Both the position numbers and the translations under genes were made by a program. A stretch of 64,000 nucleotides of DNA, from the NCBI GenBank assembly GCA_963663845.2, contig OY760650.2, positions 2,170,001 to 2,234,000 of the forward strand, in the 5' to 3' direction. Below are positions 16,633 through 27,743 of the stretch, piece after piece (position 1 is the first letter of the stretch; every line of letters begins with the position of its first letter). The notes beneath the pieces were generated by a model that saw only the letters and a program-made list of their open reading frames with translations, had not been told where the DNA came from and made no database searches. This stretch comes from Versatilivorator sp963663845 (GTDB lineage: Bacteria > Acidobacteriota > Terriglobia > Versatilivoradales > Versatilivoraceae).

Positions 16633-17985
16633 CTACTCCAGCGAGTCGAAGAATCGGGAGGCTTCGGCCTTCAGACCGTCCACTGCCGCTTGCACCCGGG
16701 CCGGCTCGCGCCCTTCGGCCATGATTCTCAGCAGGGGCTCGGTGCCGGAATAGCGAACCACCACGCGGCCCGAATCGGACAGTTGGGCTCTAGCGTCGCC
16801 AATCAGGCGCGACAGCTCGGGGGACTGGTCGATCGGGACCCTGCGGGACACCCTGAGCCCGTCCAGGACCTGGGGAAAGGGCCGGTATCCGGCAACCAGG
16901 TCGTCGAGGCCGGCGCCGCGCCGAACCAGCAGCTCGGCCAGCTTGACGGCCGTGAGGAGGCCGTCGCCGGTGGTATGCAGGTTTCCCAGGATCGTGTGTC
17001 CCGAGGGCTCTCCTCCCAGGACGGCTCCGGAGGCCTGCATGGCCTGCAGGACGTGCTTGTCTCCCACCGGAGTGCGAATCAAGGGGATGCCTTCCCGGAT
17101 CAGCGCCTTTTCCAGGGCCAGGTTGGTCATGATGGTTCCGACCACCTGCCCGCCGGCCAATGCCCCCCTGGCATTCCAGTCCCTGGAGAGGGCATAGAGA
17201 ATGTGATCCCCGTCCAGGCACTTTCCGCTTCCGGTGACAAAAAGAGCCCGGTCCGCGTCCCCGTCAAAGGCCACGCCCAGGTCCAGTGAGTTGTCCTTCA
17301 CAGCCCGGGTCAGGCCCTCCAGGTGCAGGGAGCCGCAGTTGCGGTTGATGTTTCGACCGTCCGGCCGGTCGTTGATGACGGTGACCTCGGCCCCCAACCG
17401 GCGGAAGAGCCGGGGCGCCAGCAGGTAGGCCGCGCCGTTGCAGACATCCAGGCCCAGGCGAAGCGGCTCCAGCCGGGTTCCCGCCAGTCGGCTCAAGAAG
17501 TCGAGGTAGTCGGACGCCAGGGATTCCCGATTGTCGAGTCCGGCCGAGCCGCGGCAGGCCGACACGGCCGGGGCAGTCCTCGAGGACTCTATGCGGCGTT
17601 CGATTTCGATCTCCCGGTCCTCGGAAATCTTGAAACCCCGTGCCGAGAACAGCTTGATCCCGTTGTCGCGGTAAGGATTGTGGGAAGCGGAGATCATGAT
17701 CCCCAGATCGTAGCCGCGCGCCCGGGTCAGGTAGGCCAGCCCCGCCGTGGGCATCACGCCCAGGTCGTGAACGGCGGCCGCTCCCCGGCGGGCGAGGCCC
17801 TGGCCCAACCGGGCGGCGATCCAGGGGCCGGATTCTCGCGTGTCTCTGCCGATCAGGAAGCGGCCGCCGCCCGGAGGGCCCGCAAACTCGGCCAGGGCCA
17901 GGCCGATGGCGCAGACCGTCCTCTCGTCCAGAGGAAAGCAGCCCGCCTCCCCCCGGATTCCGTCTGTCCCGAACAGCTTTTTCAT
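16633..17985 (-). CDS. glmM: phosphoglucosamine mutase
   Basis: A 450-residue alpha-D-phosphohexomutase that converts glucosamine-6-phosphate to glucosamine-1-phosphate for UDP-GlcNAc, peptidoglycan and lipid A. It starts KKLFGTDGIRGEAG as GlmM does. The active-site phosphoserine loop is ISASHNPYRDNGIKLF (Ser at residue 101), the metal loop is AFDGDADRALFV, the sugar loop GGEPSGHTIL and the phosphate-binding loop VRYSGTEPLLRIM. It ends the cdaA-cdaR-glmM cluster, overlapping cdaR by four bases (ATGA). In other bacteria GlmM also binds and restrains CdaA, so clustering suggests the same link here. Confidence 0.96.
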   Translation of the reverse strand: MKKLFGTDGIRGEAGCFPLDERTVCAIGLALAEFAGPPGGGRFLIGRDTRESGPWIAARLGQGLARRGAAAVHDLGVMPTAGLAYLTRARGYDLGIMISASHNPYRDNGIKLFSARGFKISEDREIEIERRIESSRTAPAVSACRGSAGLDNRESLASDYLDFLSRLAGTRLEPLRLGLDVCNGAAYLLAPRLFRRLGAEVTVINDRPDGRNINRNCGSLHLEGLTRAVKDNSLDLGVAFDGDADRALFVTGSGKCLDGDHILYALSRDWNARGALAGGQVVGTIMTNLALEKALIREGIPLIRTPVGDKHVLQAMQASGAVLGGEPSGHTILGNLHTTGDGLLTAVKLAELLVRRGAGLDDLVAGYRPFPQVLDGLRVSRRVPIDQSPELSRLIGDARAQLSDSGRVVVRYSGTEPLLRIMAEGREPARVQAAVDGLKAEASRFFDSLE

Positions 17986-18698
17986 GGGGTATCTCTTTGC
18001 GGCGGGGAACCTTGCCCGTCCGCCGGACGTTCCAAGGGTTGGATGGCGACTTCGACCTCCACCCGTCGGCCCTGCGGAAAACGCACCACCCCGTCTTCCG
18101 CATCCAGATTGACGCGAGCCACGAAGCCGGTCGACCGACCCGTAACGTCGATGACTTCGGTGGTCACTCGCATCAGGCCGGAAACGCGCCCCCCCGGACC
18201 TTCCACCAGCACCCGGCCGGGGCGGGGAGTCACCGACCGGAGCCGGTAGCCCTCCTCCACCCGGCCCACGATTCGAGGGTCGATTTCGACCTCCTTGCTG
18301 GCGGTCGGTTGCAGATTGAGACGCAACGTGGAGGGCGTGATACGGGTGACGGTCACCCCCTGCGGCCTGGAGATGTCATCGGGAGTGATGGAGTGGACCC
18401 GTTCACCGGGTTGGGCGTTGGCCAGGTCGATGTGGGCGGAGACGTCGGAGGGTTCCAGCTTGTTCAGAATGCTGGAGGGACCTCTCAGTCGGACATCCAC
18501 CGAGCCTGCAGGGTTGTCGACCAGTTCCAGGTGGGGGGGCATCAGGTATTGGAGACTGGGTCTGAACCGGACCTCACCCACAAAGCGGGGCTCGTCGTTG
18601 AGCGCGCCCCACAGCAGCAGGGCCAGTCCCAGGGAGGCGAGCTTCAGCCCGGCGTTGTCGAGCAGAAAGCGGGTCAGGATCTTCCAATATCGGTTCAT
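17982..18698 (-). CDS. cdaR: YbbR-domain protein, CdaA regulator type
   Basis: A 238-residue protein with an N-terminal membrane anchor (about 9-28, LLDNAGLKLASLGLALLLWG) followed by YbbR-like repeats outside the membrane, seen as ELVDNPAGSVDVRLRGPSSILNKLEPSDVSAHIDLANAQPGERVHSI and a second similar unit. CdaR regulates the diadenylate cyclase CdaA in Firmicutes; the same role is inferred from the gene order and four-base overlaps with both cdaA and glmM. Most characterised CdaR proteins carry four repeats; this one is shorter, with room for about two. Confidence 0.85.
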   Translation of the reverse strand: MNRYWKILTRFLLDNAGLKLASLGLALLLWGALNDEPRFVGEVRFRPSLQYLMPPHLELVDNPAGSVDVRLRGPSSILNKLEPSDVSAHIDLANAQPGERVHSITPDDISRPQGVTVTRITPSTLRLNLQPTASKEVEIDPRIVGRVEEGYRLRSVTPRPGRVLVEGPGGRVSGLMRVTTEVIDVTGRSTGFVARVNLDAEDGVVRFPQGRRVEVEVAIQPLERPADGQGSPPQRDTP

Positions 18699-19516
18699 TT
18701 GCCTTCAGTCACCGGGGAAAGGCGGGATGGGGACCCCGAGGAGGCCGAGGCGGCCCCCGTAAAGATGCCGGCCAAATGCCGGCGCAGGGATGGGCCGTCC
18801 AGGTTTCTCTGAATGTCGCCGCCGACTGCGGTGGAGATGATTCCGGTTTCCTCGGAGACGACCACCACCACGGCGTCCGACTCTTCGGTGACGCCGATGG
18901 CTGCCCGATGGCGGGTCCCCAGCTCCTTGCTCAACCTGGGGTCGAGGGTGAGGGGCAGGAAGCAGGCAGCCGCCGTAATCCGGCCCTTTTGGACGATGAC
19001 GGCTCCGTCGTGGAGGGGCGCCCCGGGCAGGAACAGGCTCACCAGCAGATCGGAGGAGAGGCCGGCATCGACGGCCACCCCGCTTTCCCTGTAGGTCTTG
19101 AGTCCCATCTCGCGCTCGATGACGATCAGCGCCCCGACGCGCAGGGCCGACAGGCGGGTCGCCGCCGACACGATCTCCTCGTAGGTCTCGGTGATCCGAT
19201 TCCGGGAGAACCTTTTCAGCAAGGGATTCTTGCCGATATTGGCCAGGGCCCGGCGAATCTCTGCCGAGAACAACACAATGATCCCGACCACGAAAAAGGG
19301 AAGAATGGTGGTCATGATCCATTGAACGGTTTCCAGGTTGAACCAACGGGTCACGTAGTAGAAAAGCACCAGGAATCCCACGCCGAGCGCCATTTGCACG
19401 GCGCGCGTGCCCCGGATCAACAACAGGATGTGGTAGAAGAGGATGCTGACGATGAGAATGTCGACGGCGGCCGACCAGGTCAGTCGGTCCAGGCGGAGAA
19501 GTTCGATCAGGTTCAT
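18695..19516 (-). CDS. cdaA: diadenylate cyclase CdaA
   Basis: A 273-residue membrane enzyme that makes c-di-AMP from two ATP. Three N-terminal membrane helices (about 13-35, 38-55, 66-84) precede the DAC domain. Catalytic motifs are LHDGAVIV (DGA at residues 170-172) and GTRHRAAIG (RHR at 202-204). C-di-AMP governs potassium and osmotic balance and wall integrity where studied. The ATG at 19516 is only six bases from the end of the 250-bp element copy B, so its ribosome binding site, if any, must lie inside the element terminus; no strong Shine-Dalgarno is present there. Followed by cdaR and glmM. Confidence 0.95.
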   Translation of the reverse strand: MNLIELLRLDRLTWSAAVDILIVSILFYHILLLIRGTRAVQMALGVGFLVLFYYVTRWFNLETVQWIMTTILPFFVVGIIVLFSAEIRRALANIGKNPLLKRFSRNRITETYEEIVSAATRLSALRVGALIVIEREMGLKTYRESGVAVDAGLSSDLLVSLFLPGAPLHDGAVIVQKGRITAAACFLPLTLDPRLSKELGTRHRAAIGVTEESDAVVVVVSEETGIISTAVGGDIQRNLDGPSLRRHLAGIFTGAASASSGSPSRLSPVTEGK

Positions 19517-19522
19517 GGCGCA

Positions 19523-19772
19523 CTAGCCCGCATTTCTCACCAGGCCGCTGGAGGCAGGACAAAAGTAGTTTGTCTTCAGTATCTTGATTGGCTCTATGTA
19601 AAGGACTTGCGGATAACAGACGGCGCTGGGCATGCCCTGGCTGGTTCTTTTCCCTCCAGCGCGCACGTGCTCCCTCGACCGTAGAAACCGCTACGCTCTT
19701 CGGTCGCGAGCACGCGCTGAAGGGAAAATTCCTGCGCCATGATCATGCCCCCTGGTGAGAAATGCGGGCTAG
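19523..19772 (+). mobile_element. 250-bp MITE-like element, copy B
   Basis: The most intact copy. It begins CTAGCCCGCATTTCTCACCA and ends with its exact complement, a perfect 21-bp terminal inverted repeat. The internal hairpin arms lie at about 19648-19663 and 19711-19727, with nested CGACCG/CGGTCG and GTAG/CTAC pairings between. It fills the gap between folP and cdaA completely: the folP stop TAG (19771-19769) is inside the right end and the cdaA start is six bases beyond the left end. No direct target duplication beyond the CTAG termini could be discerned. Confidence 0.9.
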
Positions 19773-20623
19773 CCGGAAAATCCCATTATAGCATCAGACA
19801 TTTGGACTACCTGGCGGGTCTCCGCAACGTCGTGGACGCGAATGATGTGCGCTCCCCGGGTCACGGCGACGGCCGCGCTGGCCAGGCTCCCCAATAGCCG
19901 TTGCTCCGCCGGCAGATCGAGCAGGTTGCCGATGAAGGACTTCCGGGAGGGGCCCACCAGAATGGGAAGCTGAAAGCGTTTCAACACCTCCAGGCGCCGC
20001 AGAATCACGAGATTGTCTTCCACGCCCTTGCCGAATCCCAGCCCGGGGTCCAGGATGATCCGATTTCCGGGAATTCCGGCCCGAAGAGCCTTGTCCACCG
20101 AATGCCGCAAGCCTGCCAGCACCGACTGCAGGGGCCGCTTGAGGGCCGGCAATCCATGGAGCCGCCTGGGGCTGCCGCGGCTGTGCATGAGCACCATGGC
20201 CGCGCCGGCCGCGGCGGCGCAGGCGGCCATGTCGGGGTCGAAGCGCAGCCCGCTGATATCGTTGACCAGCGAGGCGCCGGCAGCAATGGCGCGACTGGCG
20301 ACCTGGGACTTGTAGGTGTCCACCGAGATCGGGACGGTCAGACGCTTGGCCAACTGCTCGATGACCGGGACAACCCTCCGGATCTCGTCGGTTGCGGAGA
20401 CGGAGCCGGGGCGGTCCGGACGGGTCGATTCCCCTCCCACGTCCACCAGGTCCGCTCCCTGGTCTTCCAGTTGCAGGCCGCGCCTGACCGCCCGATCGGT
20501 TCGCAGATAGGTCCCACCATCGTAGAAGGAGTCGGGGGTGACGTTCACAATTCCCATGATCCGGGTCTTCCGCCCCAACTCCAGGGCGCCCCGGGGAAGT
20601 TGCAATCGGAAACGCTGTCTCAT
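19769..20623 (-). CDS. folP: dihydropteroate synthase
   Basis: A 284-residue TIM-barrel enzyme joining p-aminobenzoate to dihydropterin pyrophosphate in folate synthesis. Conserved blocks are MGIVNVTPDSFYDGG (pterin and phosphate loop), GADLVDVGGESTRPD, ISVDTYKSQVASRAIAAGASLVNDISG, IILDPGLGFGKGVEDN and LVGPSRKSFIG, with IIRVHDV near the end. The ATG at 20623 is chosen because the frame further upstream runs through repeat R2. The gene order ftsH-folP-glmM recalls E. coli; here cdaA and cdaR are inserted. Its stop codon is contributed by element copy B. Confidence 0.95.
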   Translation of the reverse strand: MRQRFRLQLPRGALELGRKTRIMGIVNVTPDSFYDGGTYLRTDRAVRRGLQLEDQGADLVDVGGESTRPDRPGSVSATDEIRRVVPVIEQLAKRLTVPISVDTYKSQVASRAIAAGASLVNDISGLRFDPDMAACAAAAGAAMVLMHSRGSPRRLHGLPALKRPLQSVLAGLRHSVDKALRAGIPGNRIILDPGLGFGKGVEDNLVILRRLEVLKRFQLPILVGPSRKSFIGNLLDLPAEQRLLGSLASAAVAVTRGAHIIRVHDVAETRQVVQMSDAIMGFSG

Positions 20624-20714
20624 GGGTGTCCTTGCCGGCCGATGCCCGAGGGGCCAACGCGGAGACCCCGGCTGCGCTCGGGAAATGTCAGAGGCGTTTG
20701 TACAAGTACGGAAA

Positions 20715-20963
20715 CGATCCCTCTGCCAAATTTTTTGCAAACGCTTCATTCCAAATGAATAAGCACGTTCCCCTTTGCAGTGTCGCGGGTTAGGGGAGAG
20801 CTGCGAAGCAGCGGTTGGAGTGGGTAGTTCGGCAAGACGCTCCCTACAGGCCATCCTTATAGAGCAGCGTAGCTGCGGCTCAGGGTAGCCCCAGGCGGAA
20901 GCCTGGGGTCGTATGGGTTCTGCACCAACTCAGCCGCGAATGCGGCGATTAGGAAGCACCTTT
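20715..20963 (-). repeat. dispersed repeat R2, copy 2 (inverted)
   Basis: The complement of this stretch follows copy 1 (11037-11287) closely over its whole length, including GAACCCATACGACCCCAGGC, CTCTATAAGGATGGC and GGAATGAAGCGTTTGCAA. It lies between ftsH and folP, leaving about 90 bases before folP and 108 before the ftsH stop, in which nothing else was recognised. Confidence 0.85.
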
Positions 20964-21071
20964 CTCATTGCGGCGGAGGCCGCAGCCCGGGATCGTGTCG
21001 AGAGGAAACGGACGGAGGAAGCGCGACCGGTCGCCCGGTCCGGTGTCGGCGGCGGTCCGGGTTCGGTTCGG

Positions 21072-22985
<1,914 letters not shown>

Positions 22986-23092
22986 CGCAATCAACAAGAT
23001 AGCATTTCGCCGGGAAATTTACGAATCAAATCCGTCGAAGAGGCTGGCGTAAAGGCAAAAGAATCTTTGACTAAGCGCGAAACAGGACAACC

Positions 23093-24511
23093 CTATTCCT
23101 GAGACGGAACACTTGTATCCGGGCCGTCTTCAAGCGCTCGCTCCTCGATCACCACCTTGACCGCGTCCTGCGAGGACCGGCGCCAATCGGCTCCGGCCGC
23201 CACCGGAAAACTTCCGGCACAGACAATCTTTCCGCCGCAGGTCACCACCGGCCACCCGGCCCTCGCGCTCAATCCAATCCGCTTTCTCTGGAACAGCTCC
23301 TTGATTTTCCTGGGTTTCAGGGACCCTAGTGGCTGATAGGCGTCCCCGGCCTGCCAGGACCTGACCTCAAGCCCCCGGGCGACGGCCTGGGGCGAAAGGT
23401 GGATTTCCCATCGGTCCAGCAAGGGCAAGCCGCTGGATCCCTGGTTGAGGTGGGTTTCAAACAACAGCCCGACCTGGCGGAGCCGGACCTTCCCGGGGAT
23501 TCCGAGCGGATAGCGGTAGGCTTCGACAGGCGGTGAAGCCGGCAGTTCCCGGAAGAGCAGGCGGTCGAATTCCCTGGCGGCTTGAATCCGGCCGATGCGA
23601 ACCGACTTGCCGCTCTTGTGGTCCTGGAGCAGTTCCAGGACGGCCTCCACCTGCTTCTTCAGCACCCGTTTCCCCGGGTCCAGAATGCCGAAGGCGTGAC
23701 GCACAAGCTGGCTTCTCAATCCGGGAGGAAGCGTGTTCAACCAGCTCCGCCGCCAGCCGAGCCGGGCGTCTGCCGGGTCGGCGTGCCTGCCGGCCAGGTC
23801 TCGGACCAGCCATTCCAGGCTTTCGGCGTCTCCGCGCAGATTCTCGGCCGTCCTGGCGAGAACCTCCACGATAGCGGGATTGAAGGATTTCTCCAGCCGG
23901 GGAATGAGCTCATGCCTCACCTTGTTGCGCGCGAATCGCAGGTCCCTGTTGGAGGAGTCCTCCCGCCATCCCACCCCGAGGGAGCGCAGCCAGGCGCGCA
24001 GCGCCTCGCGTTCGATCGACAGCAGGGGCCTGATGAATCGGTCGGCGCGGGAAAGGGGGATCGCCGCCAGACCCAGGCTGCCGCTCCCCCGCAGCAGCCG
24101 CAGCAGGACCGTCTCCGCCTGGTCGTTGCGGGTGTGCGCCAGGGCGATCCGCTGCGCGCCCAGGGAATCGCCGATCCGCTGCAGGAACCGGTACCGCTGC
24201 TCCCGGGCCCGGGCCTGGACGTTTCCTCCCTGGGGGCGCTCCCGCGGAGACAGTTTTTCCACCACGCAGGGGAGATGGTGGTCGGCGGCCAGGGAGCGCA
24301 CGAATTCGGCGTCGGCTTCCGACTCCTTTCCCCGAAGTCCATGGTTGAGGTGAGCCGCCGCCAGCTCCAGGTCGAGTTGAGAGCGAATCTCCAGGAAAAG
24401 GCGCAGGAGAGCCGTCGAGTCGGCTCCCCCGGAGAGAGCCAACAGCACTTTGTCGCCCGCAGCCACCAGTTTCCGGCTTCGGATCAGGCGCGCGAAGTTC
24501 TGGAAGACCAT
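23093..24511 (-). CDS. tilS: tRNA(Ile)-lysidine synthase
   Basis: A 472-residue enzyme converting C34 of the CAU-anticodon tRNA-Ile to lysidine with ATP and Lys, which lets it read AUA. The N-terminal PP-loop is LLALSGGADSTALL (Ser27-Ser32), followed by AAHLNHGLRGKESEADAEFV and GHN-like LAHTRNDQAETVLLRLLRGSG. EREALRAWLRSLGVGWREDSSN and RNKVRHELIPRLE are the next family blocks. The C-terminal domain ends with RKIKELFQRKRIG. Length suits the full-length E. coli-like type. It starts three bases after the preceding gene and is followed by ftsH. Confidence 0.95.
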   Translation of the reverse strand: MVFQNFARLIRSRKLVAAGDKVLLALSGGADSTALLRLFLEIRSQLDLELAAAHLNHGLRGKESEADAEFVRSLAADHHLPCVVEKLSPRERPQGGNVQARAREQRYRFLQRIGDSLGAQRIALAHTRNDQAETVLLRLLRGSGSLGLAAIPLSRADRFIRPLLSIEREALRAWLRSLGVGWREDSSNRDLRFARNKVRHELIPRLEKSFNPAIVEVLARTAENLRGDAESLEWLVRDLAGRHADPADARLGWRRSWLNTLPPGLRSQLVRHAFGILDPGKRVLKKQVEAVLELLQDHKSGKSVRIGRIQAAREFDRLLFRELPASPPVEAYRYPLGIPGKVRLRQVGLLFETHLNQGSSGLPLLDRWEIHLSPQAVARGLEVRSWQAGDAYQPLGSLKPRKIKELFQRKRIGLSARAGWPVVTCGGKIVCAGSFPVAAGADWRRSSQDAVKVVIEERALEDGPDTSVPSQE

Positions 24512-24514
24512 GCT

Positions 24515-26256
24515 TCAGTTTTCCCGGGAAAGGCGCAGCAGTACGGTCGTGACCCACTGGGGGATGATTTCCGATTCTCCCCGCAGGGGGGCCAACTCTT
24601 CGGCTCCGGCCCGGCACCAGGATTCGACAAAGGGGTTCAGGACCTCCAGCCTGTCGGTTTCGGCGCCCAGCGAGTCCAGGCGCGCCCGGGCGACGGCCCT
24701 CAGGCCATCGGCCAGGCGCTCGGGGTCTGTCCCGGTCGGCCCCAGGTTCTTCAGCACGCCCTGGAGCTGGCGGACGCCGATGGGATCGGGCCTGAAGGGT
24801 TTCCCCAGAACCTGGTTGAGGGCTGCGGTGATGAAGAGAGTTCCGAAGCGCAACTCGTCCGGCTCCTGGTTCACCTGCCGCAGACCCTCGGGCGTGAGGT
24901 CGGGGCCGGGGCCGGCCATGAGGCTCCAGAAGATTTGTCCCAGAGCCTCGATCTCCTTCAGGCTTCGTCGAGCCGATTCGACATCGGCCAGACCGCGGAA
25001 GTTTCGATAGCCGGCTCGCTTCGAGTCCTGCGCCCCTTCGAAGAAGAGAGGCCTGTGACGCCGCAAGCCCTCCAGCAACTCGGCCTGCGGCGATTCCAGC
25101 AGGGTTCGCCGGGCTCCTTGCAGGCGAAGCCTCCCCCGATGAACGACCCGGTCGGCCTGGGCGCGCAGATCCGCCAGCAGGCTGAACCCTGTCCGGAACA
25201 AGCCCAGCATGTCCTGCTGCTTCAGAGCCGGCGCCGCCAGGGCGGCGCGCCCTCGGGTCAATCGCTCCAGTCCCAGGTTCAGCGTGTCCCTCATTTCTTC
25301 CAGGGCCGGTTTCACCTTCTCGAGGTCTCCGGTGGTCACGGAGTGAACGGAGAGAATCCGATTGGCCAGCGCGGCCAGTTGCTGGCTGACCAATTCGGCC
25401 TGGCGACTGTCCTGGATGGCGCCCAGGGCTCTCCAGAGATGTTCTCCCGGCGCCAGCGAGGCCACCAGCAGGGCCGGCAGAGTCGACGAGACCCGAGGGG
25501 CGTCCTCTTCCTCTTGCAGGGGTTGCTGGAGCTGGGGAGACCCGGTCGCGCCGACCTCTCCGTAGATGCTCAGGGCCTCGTAGTAATCGACGAAGCCGAT
25601 CTCTTCCAGGCGAAGCCGCTTGTTCTGGTAGGCTTCCTCCTCCAAGGAGACCCGGTTGTCCCAACGCACCCGGTCGATCAGGTCGTACCCGAGCGAGGCA
25701 TCCGTTCGAAAGATGGCGTCCAGCAGGAGGCGCGCCATGGTTCCCCCCTCGACGTCGCCGGTGACCTCGATGCCGAACCGCTGGTCCGGCGTCAGAATGA
25801 GCGGTAGCTCGGGGATAGGCTCGTCCGTTTCCAGGACGTGGATCCGAATGGTGTCCTTCAGGAAGAGCGCCAGCAGGTTGGGGTCCACCGCCCTGGCGGC
25901 CGCTGCCGCCTCTTCGGGCCCGCATTGCAGGCAGGCGGCCATCCATTCCATGAAGCTGGCCATGTGAAAGCTGTCCTTGCGCCAGCAGTCCAGGTCGATG
26001 AAGCCGCGGCGCTGTCGGGAGGACGCCAGCAGGAGCAACTCCTGGCTGTCGGCCAGGCCGACCGCCTTGATGGCCAGGAACAGGTCCTGGTAGGGGGCGC
26101 TGCGCACTCTCTCGGCGGCGCCGGGGCTGGCCAGGAACTCGTCCAGATCGGTCCGGCTGCCGATGCGGAGCGATCCGGCGAGGAAATCGGAGAGGGTTTG
26201 CCTGGACGGTGAGTTCTCGACCTTCATGCCATTGCCGTTGGAATCCGCCGGAAGGG

Positions 26257-26260
<4 letters not shown>
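24515..26260 (-). CDS. DUF6178-like protein of unknown function
   Basis: A 581-residue, largely helical cytoplasmic protein with no signal or membrane segment. The N-terminal section contains YQDLFLAIKAVGLADSQELLLLAS, FIDLDCWRKDSF and LIDRVRWDNRVSLEEEAYQNKRLRLEEIGFVDYYEALSIY. I recall this arrangement from the DUF6178 family of Desulfobacterota-like bacteria but cannot confirm it. No catalytic motif stands out. Its ATG overlaps the stop of the upstream response regulator gene by four bases (ATGA), and tilS begins three bases after it, so it is embedded in the operon; a role tied to the NtrY/NtrX pathway is possible but unproven. Confidence 0.55.
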
Positions 26261-27633
<1,373 letters not shown>

Positions 27634-27743
27634 GTCCTCGCCTGCACTTGAATTGCGGTCATTTCGGGCCGCCGCCCGCCTTCGATCCCGCTGCCTTCCC
27701 GATGGGCCCAAGCAGGGCCCGGACCGTTGCCTCCCCCGGCGAA

